A stretch of 64,000 nt of DNA from Saccharomycopsis malanga. Lineage: Eukaryota; Ascomycota; Saccharomycetes; Ascoideales; Saccharomycopsidaceae. The position numbers and the translations under genes are program-made. This document shows, piece by piece, positions 1 through 9,916 of this stretch. Below the pieces are notes generated by a model. The model did not search any database and was not told the origin of the DNA. It saw nothing but the letters and a program-made list of their open reading frames with translations. The stretch covers positions 1,054,001-1,118,000 of the forward strand of contig CP025322.1 of the NCBI GenBank assembly GCA_004014935.1, given 5' to 3'. Every line of letters begins with the position of its first letter. Within the stretch, counting starts at the first letter, position 1.

Positions 1-1949
1 ATTTCTGGAGATTGTTCATGTTTGGCTACATCATGAATCTCATCAGAATTTTTACGTTGTTTAAGAGTATTAATGGTCTCTGCCAATTCCAACCCGGTCA
101 TTCTTCCGTTGAGTAATTCTGGATCAACACTGGATTTTTTTTCTTTGATGACATTAAATGTTCCATCCGCATTGATGAAACGCTTTTTTTGTTTGAGATA
201 CTTGTGGTATTTTAAACTATTGATGGATTTGAAATATAACTCTCTAAGATTCTTATTGGTCAAGGCAAAACTTACCACTTTGAGAACACTGACAATGGTA
301 TGGATTTCCAAGACTGTTCCTAAAATGGGATTGTAGATGAATTTGATAATAATGATATTATTGATAGCAAAGATCAAAAAGATGTTGGTGAGATAAAGTA
401 ATACAAAGATTGGAAGCAAATAATTGATTGGTAGTAAATCATTGGTGCGCTTCATATTGAAACCGTTATTACCAAACGATGAACTGGAGTTTTTGGAAAC
501 CCCGAGGAAATTGTTACCATTGTTGTCAGCCCCATTGTGGTCTTTAGACTCGGAATATTTGTTTCTAACAATAACATTAAACTTTTTTAATGTCAAAAGA
601 TAGAGCACCTTTTCAACAATATAAGTATAAAGATAATAAATAGGTGTCAATGCAACAGAAAGGAAGAAGAACTGGATGTCTGTGTTGTATCTGAAGATGA
701 ACACTAGCGAAAAAACAGAACTCATAGTGAAGTAATTGTTATAATATTCAAGTAATAAACCAAAATTGTTGACGACAAATAATAAAATCAACAAATTTTT
801 CAACCCAAACAAAGAAATGAATGTTTTCTGCGGTTTAAACACATTGTTTCCTGGCGGAGTCACTTTTTCATTACTTTTAACATTGTCTTTGGAAACGTTC
901 TCAGTACTAGAATCAGGGAATATTTTCATCAACGATAATAAAGATTGCTGTTTAGTTGTATGTAGCGGTACACAATGAGGATATTCGTCTTTGATATCTT
1001 CAAAAGATGTTGTGGAATTGATATTGAGCATTGGTGAGTTTACTACCGGGCTATAGGTTGGTTTTGCTGATAAACTTTTATTTCTGGAATGGAAATTCAC
1101 AGAATTGGATCTAAGATGCCTATTATTGTTACTGGCGCCTGCGCTTTTACTAAGAGCGATGGTTCTTGCTCTAGAAGGCTGATGTTCCGAGTTTGGGGAT
1201 ACAAAAGGATTGATTTCCCTTTCAACAAAACTTGGACTTTTAGGGTATTCGAAGTTGAGACTATCGTCGTCATCGTCATCATCAATATCTTTTACCTTTT
1301 TGGGAACAGATTTGGCGATAATGGAGTCAAGACCTAAACCAGTAGGGCTTGGAGCATGTGGCGAGTACGATTCGCTTCCAGAAGTATCGATGGGAGAAAG
1401 CATTTGTTTCATAAGTCTCATTTTTGTTGGGTCTGATCCATCAATGGAAGAGTATCTATTACTATTCTTAGGGAGTACAATACTAGGTGGTCTTCCGTTG
1501 GTTCTGGAGGAATTCTTCAGATATTCGTTATAATTGATACTGTGTCTTTTTCCAGTTACAGTTGGATTACCATTGCTATTTCCCAAAGAGTTCTGCATGT
1601 AAGACATTCGTCTGCTTTTCCCAAAAGAAGTGTTGCCGTTCTCACCCACAAGGGCTGGTATTTTGTTGTTATTGAGAAGCTCATCGACAAACAGAGATTC
1701 TGCGGCAGGATTAGAAGGGATTTCCGGTGACATACCAGACAATTTTGCCAACGCTTCATCGTTAACTGTTTTGGTTTCTGAATCAAGACTCTTGTTGGCA
1801 TCAGTATCTGGGAAAGAGGCATTCTGTTCTTTAGGCATCATTATGGGTGACGGTCTGTTAGACTTGCTAGCTGCCAACTTCAACATATCCTCACTGAGAT
1901 CACCATAATTGACAGACACCCGTTTGTATGTGTTGGAGCGGGAGCCCAT
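1..1949 (-). CDS. ARE2: Sterol O-acyltransferase-like MBOAT protein, 3' part beyond window
   Basis: This is a reading frame open from an ATG at 1949 to the left edge, about 649 codons, so the C-terminal catalytic part is missing. The first ~400 residues are Ser/Asn-rich and low complexity. Hydrophobic segments follow (around FISLFGLKNLLILLFVVNN, then an INYLLPIFVLLYLTNIFLIF stretch). Next comes SVLKVVSFALTNKNLREL, which resembles the conserved segment before the acyltransferase core in fungal ARE/SOAT enzymes. These ER membrane enzymes esterify sterols with acyl-CoA for lipid droplets. The N-terminal tail is longer than in S. cerevisiae Are1/Are2. The catalytic His and Asn lie outside the window, so ARE2 versus another MBOAT (DGAT1-like) cannot be settled here. 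Confidence 0.6.
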   Translation of the reverse strand, partial: MGSRSNTYKRVSVNYGDLSEDMLKLAASKSNRPSPIMMPKEQNASFPDTDANKSLDSETKTVNDEALAKLSGMSPEIPSNPAAESLFVDELLNNNKIPALVGENGNTSFGKSRRMSYMQNSLGNSNGNPTVTGKRHSINYNEYLKNSSRTNGRPPSIVLPKNSNRYSSIDGSDPTKMRLMKQMLSPIDTSGSESYSPHAPSPTGLGLDSIIAKSVPKKVKDIDDDDDDDSLNFEYPKSPSFVEREINPFVSPNSEHQPSRARTIALSKSAGASNNNRHLRSNSVNFHSRNKSLSAKPTYSPVVNSPMLNINSTTSFEDIKDEYPHCVPLHTTKQQSLLSLMKIFPDSSTENVSKDNVKSNEKVTPPGNNVFKPQKTFISLFGLKNLLILLFVVNNFGLLLEYYNNYFTMSSVFSLVFIFRYNTDIQFFFLSVALTPIYYLYTYIVEKVLYLLTLKKFNVIVRNKYSESKDHNGADNNGNNFLGVSKNSSSSFGNNGFNMKRTNDLLPINYLLPIFVLLYLTNIFLIFAINNIIIIKFIYNPILGTVLEIHTIVSVLKVVSFALTNKNLRELYFKSINSLKYHKYLKQKKRFINADGTFNVIKEKKSSVDPELLNGRMTGLELAETINTLKQRKNSDEIHDVAKHEQSPE

Positions 1950-3094
1950 TGTTCAGTATAGTTTGTATATGGCCTATATGTCAAAGTATGTGCATTCAAA
2001 GCAGAACCAAATTTGAAAGAAGAAAACAAGAAGACCAGAATTGAGCACTGGAAGTTGTAATAAAGGCTGTTTTTCTATAATGATAAGCGCTTTTCTACTG
2101 GTCAGTGCTAGTCAGTAAACTCTGAGTCTTTGAAATATAGAAACAGGCTGTTTTGGGGGGCTATAGCGCTTAATGGATAAAACAGACTGTTGCAGGGTCA
2201 ACCTGGCAGTGTTGGGTTTAAACGCAATAGATAATCAATAAGGATTACCAACAACTAGAAAAAAACAACGTTTCAAGGAAGGACTGGCAGAATTGGTCCT
2301 GCTTAAGCATTGAAACAAAACACGGATACGCTTTATCTGGAGAAAGGAAGCGCCAATTGTTATTTTAGGCTGCGGGCGGGTCATCTGTTAGTTACATACA
2401 GTGGTAAAACAGGTGGGGATTTTAGTTGGTAGAAATCAATGTATGGCCCTAATAGACCTACGTAGTATTTGATAGTGCTATTGCCAATTGTAGGAAAGAC
2501 TAGATTGACGTGTATTGTTTGTGGAGACTTAATACAGGAGATGAAAAAGCTTAAATATCGTTTATTTGTTTGCTAACTAATACCATACTATCATCATAAC
2601 TTTTCACCATATCGCGTATTCATTTATGAGGTCTCTCAAAACCCAGTGAATGTCAAAAAGTTTACTTAATTGATAACAAAACATGTTTTCATCAATATAT
2701 ATGAGTTGTACAAGCTTATGCAAGGATAGGGGTAAATCAAAATCATTGTATATATAAAAGGGTAAATGTAAGGTGAATGTAAAAATTTAACTGAAACGAA
2801 ACCGAAATAAAAAGCCAGATAATAAAAAAATAATAATAAGAAAACTGTTAAAAATAGAATTGCTGGTAAAAACTGAGAAACAACCACAAAGGATACATAC
2901 AAAGAAATTCATGTATATATGTAAAGAACTTGAGTAAACCAAATAATCAAAAGCAAAAAAGATTAAAGTAAGATAAAGGTTATCCCAAATAAATAATAAA
3001 AATATCAAGGGGATTTGCCACAACAACAGGAGACCAAATATGATCAAAAACTATATAAAACTTTTCCACCAACAAAGAAAAGCTTGAATGCTAT
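1950..3094. other. Intergenic: promoter of the MBOAT gene and 3' flank of the protease-like gene
   Basis: There is no convincing gene. The part next to 1949 is the likely promoter of the MBOAT gene and carries a composite motif twice: GGCTGTTTT followed about 11 bases later by AGCGCTT, at 2066-2092 and 2146-2171. The part from 2650 to 3094 is very A-rich. Its hydrophobic minus-strand frames are low-complexity translations of A/T runs. Confidence 0.5.
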
Positions 3095-4783
3095 TTAGCA
3101 TATCACTATGATACCTGTGATGGCAAATGCTAGCAAATAGCAGCACCACATCAAGTTACCAATATGAAAAGATGCCAGAGCCGATGAAGATGAAGAAGAG
3201 CTCAGGGTTTGACCGCGACCACTGTTGGAGCCTCCTTGAGTTCCGATAATAAACAGAGACTGTACTACTGTGGTTGTGGCCTGGTAGCCGCTGGCATAAC
3301 TAAGGGAGACCGACTCGGTGAAAATGCTACTGACGATGGTTATGTCTGAAGTTTGGTTACCTGTATGAGTATGCGTAGTATTAGAAGTATTGTTGTTGTC
3401 GTTTTGAAAGTCTTCAACGTTACTGTTGCTTATAGTAAGAACCTCCTGGAGCATTTGATGATCGGTAACAATGTTTAATTGCTGTGTCTTGCGGCGGGAG
3501 AGACCCACAAGTTTTTGGTCAACATCAAACACCACTAGAAGGTCTTTACAGAACTTGGCCCCAAGTATCCAGTAGTTGGACAGTACTATTTTAGGATAAT
3601 TATATGTTAAAAGCGTACTGTTGAAATCCGAGTTTTTGTTATGATATGTCTTGATATTACTGACGCATTTTCCGTTATAAATACTCTCGTTTGGAGCTTG
3701 GATACCAACATAGTCATTTTTAGTAATGTTCCAGAAGTTTGCACCAATGTTCACTTGCAACACACTAGATTCATTGCAATCAATGTAGAATTCGCTGGTG
3801 GAATTGTCAAGCTGATAATTGTCTTTACCGAAAAGAGCATCGTGCAACGCCGTGGCATCTTGCAAAGAGGTAACCAAAAGCACATTGTTATGTTTCAGTA
3901 GGTCCGACTCATTCCAGAAAGTCATTGATAGATCAAAGACAGCAGCACGGGAGGCGTTGGAGATGGTAGCCCCGTTGTCAAGTGAAATATTCTCAGGAAA
4001 TAATATTTGTTGGGAAGCAGTGTCAGAGGCTCCTACCTGCGAGACAACAGAGATGCCGATAAGCCAGAAGTAGTCTGAGTTGTCGAGGACTGCTGTGAAG
4101 TATATATTATCAGTTACCAAGCTGTCGTCCACCTGGCCATACAAGACTAGTCCTTGTGCGGATGAGTCAACGTGATGTGAATTGAGCTGTATTTTATCAC
4201 TGTCTGAGAAGAATAATACCACAAACTGGTTTACGTAGGTATTGCTCGTGCCACTTACGGACGAGCCGTTGACTATGTTAGCTACAGTAGGCATAGATGT
4301 CGTGTTGAGACTACCGAGGATTGGATTGAAGTACGAATGGCCAAAGATGCCGTCTAGCAGTCCCAAAGAGGGTAGGATTTCCTGGGACTCTACGGTACCA
4401 AAGTACTGGTCTTGAAGCGAGATGTTGGCGATTGTAAGGTTATTTTTACCCAGATATTTTCCAGAAATTTGGTAAGTGCTTGAGTACTTGAGGGAAAAAT
4501 CTGCGGTGTTCTGCAAAACCTCTTTGGTATTTTCAGGATAATGCCATAAGATTGGAGTGTTAATGTCAAACAAAAGATTGTACGAATTGTTGTTTAGCAA
4601 AACATCAAGATAATTATAGGAGCCATTGTTTTGCAAAAGAGCAGCGTTCTCAGCAAGCACAAAATAGTCATCATTGTCGCTAGAAAAAGATCGTTCGAAA
4701 ACAGTTGCCATAGACCCAATACAAACATTTTGCACACCAGAAAGCCAAGCAAACGCTAGAATGATGCGGAAAAGACCTGACAT
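3095..4783 (-). CDS. GPI-anchored aspartyl-protease-like surface protein with altered active-site motifs
   Basis: The protein has 562 aa, starting at ATG 4783. It has an N-terminal signal peptide (residues 1-24), a bilobal pepsin-like body, a Ser/Thr-rich stalk from about 445, and a C-terminal hydrophobic tail (NLMWCCYLLAFAITGIIVIC) after a Ser-rich stretch, as in GPI proteins. Pepsin-family landmarks are visible: LLDGIFGHSY near 142-151 (compare DGILGxG), GLVLYGQVDD near 211-220, and ILGAKFCKDLLVVFDVDQ in the C-lobe. The two active-site motifs are degenerate. D73 sits in FDINTP instead of DTGSS, and D284 in VFDLSMT instead of DSGT. Both aspartates remain but the Gly and Ser/Thr of the catalytic loops are gone, so proteolysis is doubtful. 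There are many N-glycosylation sequons. It is probably related to yapsins/Saps, acting at the wall or plasma membrane. It is divergent from BTN1. Confidence 0.75.
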   Translation of the reverse strand: MSGLFRIILAFAWLSGVQNVCIGSMATVFERSFSSDNDDYFVLAENAALLQNNGSYNYLDVLLNNNSYNLLFDINTPILWHYPENTKEVLQNTADFSLKYSSTYQISGKYLGKNNLTIANISLQDQYFGTVESQEILPSLGLLDGIFGHSYFNPILGSLNTTSMPTVANIVNGSSVSGTSNTYVNQFVVLFFSDSDKIQLNSHHVDSSAQGLVLYGQVDDSLVTDNIYFTAVLDNSDYFWLIGISVVSQVGASDTASQQILFPENISLDNGATISNASRAAVFDLSMTFWNESDLLKHNNVLLVTSLQDATALHDALFGKDNYQLDNSTSEFYIDCNESSVLQVNIGANFWNITKNDYVGIQAPNESIYNGKCVSNIKTYHNKNSDFNSTLLTYNYPKIVLSNYWILGAKFCKDLLVVFDVDQKLVGLSRRKTQQLNIVTDHQMLQEVLTISNSNVEDFQNDNNNTSNTTHTHTGNQTSDITIVSSIFTESVSLSYASGYQATTTVVQSLFIIGTQGGSNSGRGQTLSSSSSSSALASFHIGNLMWCCYLLAFAITGIIVIC

Positions 4784-5096
4784 GACGTGCTGAACATTGG
4801 TGGAGGGCTGTTTTGACAGAATACCACTTATAAGATTGAGAAGAAAAACGCCCTAAAAGCCTTATTGATTACTGTTTGCTTTCAAAACGTTAATCAACAT
4901 TACTTAAAACACTTGGTTAAATGTTATTTATAGATAGACTAAGGTACCCACCTACCTTACCTTCATTCTCCTGGAGGGATCATGGTGCTCTTAGCATAAA
5001 ATGTGCGGTGTATTGATGTATATAGTAAAGGATGGATGACAGGGTGGTACACAGTTGATAAGGAAATTGTGACATAAATGACAGCGTTTAACGACA
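4784..5096. promoter_or_regulatory. Shared divergent promoter region
   Basis: This interval of 313 bases lies between the divergent starts of the protease-like gene (-) and BTN1 (+). It is AT-rich and contains no ORF. An ATG at 5078 is out of frame with BTN1 and starts only a short frame, so it may act as an upstream ATG. Confidence 0.5.
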
Positions 5097-6386
5097 ATGA
5101 TACTAACAAATGCGGCAACAGCCTTGGACACAAGGATTTTTGCTTCTTTTTGGCTCTTTGGGCTTATAAACAATGCTTTATATGTGGTGATTCTCAGTGC
5201 GGCCAGTGATTTGGTGGGCCCTACAATTCCCAAGGCCATAGTACTTTTCTTCGATGTGGCTCCATCCTTTTTGGTCAAGGTTACAGCTCCTTTCTATTTG
5301 TACATGGTTCCTTACAACATGCGGATTCTTGCTTGTGTGGTGCTTAGTGTTTGTGGTATGATAATCCTCAGTCTGGTCAGCAGCGCTTCTGACTGGTCTT
5401 CGCTAAGTCTCAAGATGTTTGGCATCACTCTTGCTTCTATAAGTTCCGGGCTTGGCGAAGTTACTTTCCTCAGCTTGACACATTACTACAAGGCTGTAAG
5501 TTTAAATGCATGGTCCTCTGGAACCGGCTTCGCAGGCATTTTTGGCTCCTTTAATTTCATGGTCATGACAACTTGGTTTGGTCTCAGCACTACCACAACC
5601 TTGTTCACATTCAGTGCTTTGCCTTTTGCGTTCTTTGCTGTCTTTTGGAAAGTTTTGCCTGTAATAACTAGTGTCAATGACTCGTATCTCTCATTTAACC
5701 ATGCCCGTCCAACCTCTGCCGCGTCCGTTGAAGAAACTGTAGGCTTTCTTAATGAAAGCAATACCAATGACCCAATTGAGTCTGACATAGCTAGTCATGC
5801 TTCTTCTAAAAGCTCTAAAACCCTTCAGGCCCATGTCATGGCTACCCTTCGTAAAATACAACCCCTTGTCCTCCCTTATATGGTCCCGCTCTCATCTGTT
5901 TATTTTGCAGAATACCTCATAAACCAGGGAATATCCCCTACTTTATTGTTCCCCCTTGAAGAGACTCCTTTCGCCTACTTTAGAGACATCTACGTCACCT
6001 ACGCCACATTGTATCAGGTTGGCGTCTTTGTCTCTCGTTCTTCCGCCCCCTTCTTCAGAGTCCGTAATCTTTATATCCCTTCCGTCCTCCAGTGCGCAAA
6101 CTTGCTCATATGCATCTTACAGTCCATGTATATGTTCATTCCATCAGTTTATCTCATGTTTTTGCTCGTATTCTATGAAGGTCTTCTTGGTGGCGCCTCT
6201 TACGTCAACACTTTTATGCTCATAACAGAGGAGATCAGTCTCGACCAACGCGAGTTTGCTTTGGGCACAGTCTCAATCAGCGATTCCCTTGGTGTCGGCC
6301 TCGCAAGTTTGTTAGGAATGTGGGCAGAAACAAGTCTTTGTGAGTATCAGGTCCAACATGGGAAACCTTGGTGCAGAATGAAGTAA
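5097..6386 (+). CDS. BTN1: Battenin/CLN3 family vacuolar membrane protein
   Basis: This 429-aa polytopic membrane protein starts at ATG 5097. The CLN3 signature is clear: FASFWLFGLINNALYVVILS in the first segment, SISSGLGEVTFLSLTHYY near residues 117-134, and WSSGTGFAGIFGSFNF near 140-155. The C-terminus ends QHGKPWCRMK, typical of yeast Btn1/Yhc3. About ten hydrophobic segments are visible, with a cytosolic Ser/Asn-rich loop around residues 205-250. In yeast the protein acts at the vacuole/Golgi, affecting luminal pH and basic amino-acid transport; its human orthologue is mutated in Batten disease. The length (408 aa in S. cerevisiae) and both ends match the family, so it looks intact. Confidence 0.93.
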   Translation: MILTNAATALDTRIFASFWLFGLINNALYVVILSAASDLVGPTIPKAIVLFFDVAPSFLVKVTAPFYLYMVPYNMRILACVVLSVCGMIILSLVSSASDWSSLSLKMFGITLASISSGLGEVTFLSLTHYYKAVSLNAWSSGTGFAGIFGSFNFMVMTTWFGLSTTTTLFTFSALPFAFFAVFWKVLPVITSVNDSYLSFNHARPTSAASVEETVGFLNESNTNDPIESDIASHASSKSSKTLQAHVMATLRKIQPLVLPYMVPLSSVYFAEYLINQGISPTLLFPLEETPFAYFRDIYVTYATLYQVGVFVSRSSAPFFRVRNLYIPSVLQCANLLICILQSMYMFIPSVYLMFLLVFYEGLLGGASYVNTFMLITEEISLDQREFALGTVSISDSLGVGLASLLGMWAETSLCEYQVQHGKPWCRMK

Positions 6387-7459
6387 AATGGTAGGTGCTT
6401 GATTAACTGCTAGGTAAACCTCGGGTGGGTGCAACTCAAAAATCTTTACATGCATTTACTCTATGAAACTGGATATTAACATATATTTTTTGCTACTTGT
6501 ATAGGGTTTGTAATCTTGTTGAAAATATACAAAACTTTTATCAGTCCTATTGTAAATATTTTCAAGCGCTTTTTATAAAAATGAATGAATCGAGATAGAA
6601 CTTGATGTAAAGTAAAACTATAAGAGTTCGAGTAAGCAAGTTATAATTGAAGTATTTTCACACGAAAAAAATTCTTCATTAATTGTTTGGAAAGACAATT
6701 ATTTGTTCTTATTTGTTGGTTTGATACTGGTATGTAAAATGAGCAGAATTAATTCAAAGTACGTGTATTAAGAATAGCTAACTACTTTGTTTTGAAATTC
6801 GATCACTAGAAATGTTTCTGCGAAAAATATTACCTAAACATAAGTATGATTGAGCATGGAAACATAGCAGAAATATAAAAGGCTTGAAGCGTAAAGGTTA
6901 TAGTCATTATTATGAAATCTGAGCATGAAATCTTTGGAAGACAAACTTTCAAAACTTTGATCAATTATTTTAAACTGGAACGTATATTGAAGTTGTATAA
7001 ATTAAAATAGTGAAAAAAAAGTTATTATAAATAAAGTGTTACTTTTTATGAGCAAGCCTACTAACATCACCTCTATATTCTCTATTTCTCGTACATATGA
7101 AGCCCATTATCAAATACAAATCAACTCGTTAATATTAAACTACTCAGATATCACCAGCATCAGCTACCTAGTAGACAGCACCTCAACCAACGACCACTGT
7201 TGACGTGTAGATGTCGCGCGACCTTCTAGGCACAGCCGGGCAACGGTGCGCGCTTTCCCGAGAAAACCAATTTGACCAGCAATAACTAACACATACATAT
7301 AAGAGAGCCATACAATAGAGGACAGTGAATAGTGTTTTCTCTATATTTTAACAATTGATTTGAGCATTTGACAGATAAAAAAGACACGTTATAGCTATAT
7401 AACATTATAAGCAGCTGAGACAATAATCTCAATTCAGCGACTGCAGATGAATAGCGCTC
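6387..7459. other. Intergenic between BTN1 3' end and FCP1 start
   Basis: There is no gene. It is mostly AT-rich, with a short stem-loop AATTGT/ACAATT around 6679-6699. A GC-richer patch at 7197-7262 (…GTCGCGCGACC… and …GGTGCGCGCTTTCCCGAG…) lies about 200-260 bases before the FCP1 ATG and probably holds its promoter elements. Confidence 0.45.
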
Positions 7460-9916
7460 ATGTCTGAACTAACCAAACTATATCTTCCCCCATCGTTTCC
7501 TTTCCCGGTGATCATCACCGCAGTTCTCATAAGACCTGGTTTCGAAATTGAAAAACACACACCGGTTCTAAAGTACAAGTACTGGGAAAACCAGGTGGTG
7601 CCTACAGAAAGATTAGAGCCCGAGGAGGTTGAAAAATATGAACATTCGCCAAAGATTATCAAGGTGGAAAATATTGGATCATTTGAGTCGCCTATACTGG
7701 GCAAGGTTATTGATGTGAAGCTCAAAGTAGGCGATAAGTTTGAGAATGACAAGCAATCCATAGGCACTATAGAAGAGCCTTGCACACATGCCGTACAATT
7801 TGGAGGACTATGTGGGATCTGTGGGGCCAATTTGGCTGATGAGGTTGATTACTCAAATTATAATAACAAAAACAGAGCACCAATAACTATGGCTCATCAA
7901 AGTACACAATTAACAGTTTCTTTACGCGAAGCAGAACGCATAGAAAAAGGCTCCCGAAAAAAGCTTCTTGAAGAAGAGAAATTGATTCTTGTTGTAGATT
8001 TGGACCAAACTGTGATTCAGACAATAAATGATCCCACCGTGTATCAATGGCAACAAGACCCCAACAATCCAAACTATGAGGCTTTGAAAGATGTAAAAGC
8101 GTTTGCTCTTGAAGAAAAATTCAAACCTTTCAATGGGAACAATAAGGAAAAACCTTTATCAAATAAGAGTTGGTACTACGTGAAACTTAGACCTGGATTG
8201 GAGCAATTCTTAAAAAAACTAGCTCCGAAGTACGAAATGCATATTTATACCATGGCAACTCGTGATTATGCCAAACAAATTGCAAAAATCATAGATCCAA
8301 CAGGCGAATATTTTGGTGATCGTATACTATCAAGAGATGAAAGTGGATCCATCACTCAAAAGTCCCTCCACCGACTCTTCCCTACGAACACCTCAATGGT
8401 GGTCATCATTGATGATAGAGGCGATGTATGGCAGTGGTGCCCTAATCTTGTCAAGGTAGTACCCTATGATTTCTTCATTGGCATTGGTGACATTAATTCT
8501 GGGTTTTTACCTAAACAAAGCAATCTATTGAGACCTTCCAAAAAAAGAAAGATAATTGATGATATTGAAAACCAATTCACGAAAAATAACGGAGTAGCGG
8601 CAGTTAATGAAGAAGCATCTCAATTAAAACAAAACTCAACCCCGGAAGTAATATCAGACAAAATATCTAAGACATTACCGGAAAAACGAACGGTTGCTGA
8701 TGATAGTGATACCAGTAGCAGTAGTAGTGATGACGATGATGATGACGACGATGATGATGATGTTGATGACATACCGTCAAAATCTCGCTTTGCTACCGAA
8801 AGCCACGTAAAGAACAATAGCACAGAAACGCAATCACCAATTACTGTTAGTGATGAAAGCACCAACACAAACTCCAGTTTCCAATCTGATGCATTGGGTA
8901 ATCAAAGATTTGAATATTTGAAAAAACTAGAAAACTCTCGCCCTTTGGCAAAGTTACAGGAAACATTAGACAAGACCATAGAGGAACGTGAGAGTAAGAC
9001 CTCTTCTTCAAAAGAACAAATCAATGGTCCAACTACTAAAGAGCAAAAAAAGGGTATTAGTGAACGGTCGCTTTTATATGATGACGATAATGAGCTCGAG
9101 GATCTCGGAAAGGCCTTACTACGAGTCAATGAACGGTTCTATGAAGAGTATCGCAGTGATAAACTTCATCCGCCAGATGTAAAGATCCTCATGCCAGAAA
9201 TGAAAAGCGAAGTACTTGGTGACACTCGCATCATGTTTTCGGGCGTAGTTCCTATAAATACATACACTAATTCAGATCCTGATATTGTGATCTGGGCAAG
9301 AAACTTTGGAGCCACAATAGAATCTAAGGTCAGTTCAAAATTAACACATATCATATCATTTGAAGCAAAGACGTTGAAAATCAGGTTTGCAAAAACAATT
9401 TTTGATGACGACAAAATTAAGATACTCCACCCCGATTGGTTGTTTGCCTGCTTTTCAAAATGGGAAAAAGTCCCCACAGATGAATACGAGATTAAATTTG
9501 ACCCTAAAGATAAACTTACTCCCAAGTTTGTAGAGACCTTGAAAGCTTCTGTCTACGAACCAGATGAAGAAGAGAATTACGAGTTGATTGATAACATTGA
9601 TTTGAGTGGCGCCGACAAAGAATTAGAAGATTTCCTTGGCTCATCAGGCGACGACGATGATGATGACGACGATGATGGCGATGATGACAATGATGAGGAA
9701 AGGGGTAATGACACAACCTTAACGTCTTCTAATGGAAACTCCAATTCTCATCATCATTTACCAAGTAGTAATCATAAAAGACTCCGTTTGTCCATTGATC
9801 TGGAATCTGCTATGGACATTGATGAAGTCACGAACAATGATAACGATGATAAAGAAGACGATGAGGATTTTGCTGCGGAGCTAGAGTTGGAGTTGGAAAG
9901 CGATGGTAATGATTAG
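7460..9916 (+). CDS. FCP1: RNA polymerase II CTD phosphatase
   Basis: This 818-aa nuclear enzyme dephosphorylates the RNA polymerase II C-terminal repeat to recycle polymerase. The catalytic DxDxT motif is VVDLDQTVIQT near residue 180. The FCP homology domain continues with VKLRPGLEQFLKKLAPKYEM, YTMATRDYAKQIAKIIDP, and the acidic VVIIDDRGDVWQW. A BRCT domain spans roughly 585-680 (IMFSGVVPINTY … ILHPDWLFACFSKWEKVP). Two pure Asp tracts (bases ~8717-8760 and ~9648-9700) and an acidic C-terminal tail are the usual TFIIF/TFIIB-contacting region. An ATG 13 bases upstream (7447) is out of frame and stops after six codons. The length is close to S. cerevisiae Fcp1 (732 aa) plus the acidic runs. Confidence 0.96.
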   Translation: MSELTKLYLPPSFPFPVIITAVLIRPGFEIEKHTPVLKYKYWENQVVPTERLEPEEVEKYEHSPKIIKVENIGSFESPILGKVIDVKLKVGDKFENDKQSIGTIEEPCTHAVQFGGLCGICGANLADEVDYSNYNNKNRAPITMAHQSTQLTVSLREAERIEKGSRKKLLEEEKLILVVDLDQTVIQTINDPTVYQWQQDPNNPNYEALKDVKAFALEEKFKPFNGNNKEKPLSNKSWYYVKLRPGLEQFLKKLAPKYEMHIYTMATRDYAKQIAKIIDPTGEYFGDRILSRDESGSITQKSLHRLFPTNTSMVVIIDDRGDVWQWCPNLVKVVPYDFFIGIGDINSGFLPKQSNLLRPSKKRKIIDDIENQFTKNNGVAAVNEEASQLKQNSTPEVISDKISKTLPEKRTVADDSDTSSSSSDDDDDDDDDDDVDDIPSKSRFATESHVKNNSTETQSPITVSDESTNTNSSFQSDALGNQRFEYLKKLENSRPLAKLQETLDKTIEERESKTSSSKEQINGPTTKEQKKGISERSLLYDDDNELEDLGKALLRVNERFYEEYRSDKLHPPDVKILMPEMKSEVLGDTRIMFSGVVPINTYTNSDPDIVIWARNFGATIESKVSSKLTHIISFEAKTLKIRFAKTIFDDDKIKILHPDWLFACFSKWEKVPTDEYEIKFDPKDKLTPKFVETLKASVYEPDEEENYELIDNIDLSGADKELEDFLGSSGDDDDDDDDDGDDDNDEERGNDTTLTSSNGNSNSHHHLPSSNHKRLRLSIDLESAMDIDEVTNNDNDDKEDDEDFAAELELELESDGND

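Noticed and set aside
2666-3047. Hydrophobic minus-strand frames resembling membrane peptides
   Set aside because: They are translations of A/T-rich low-complexity DNA, overlap each other in two frames and have no promoter or family features.
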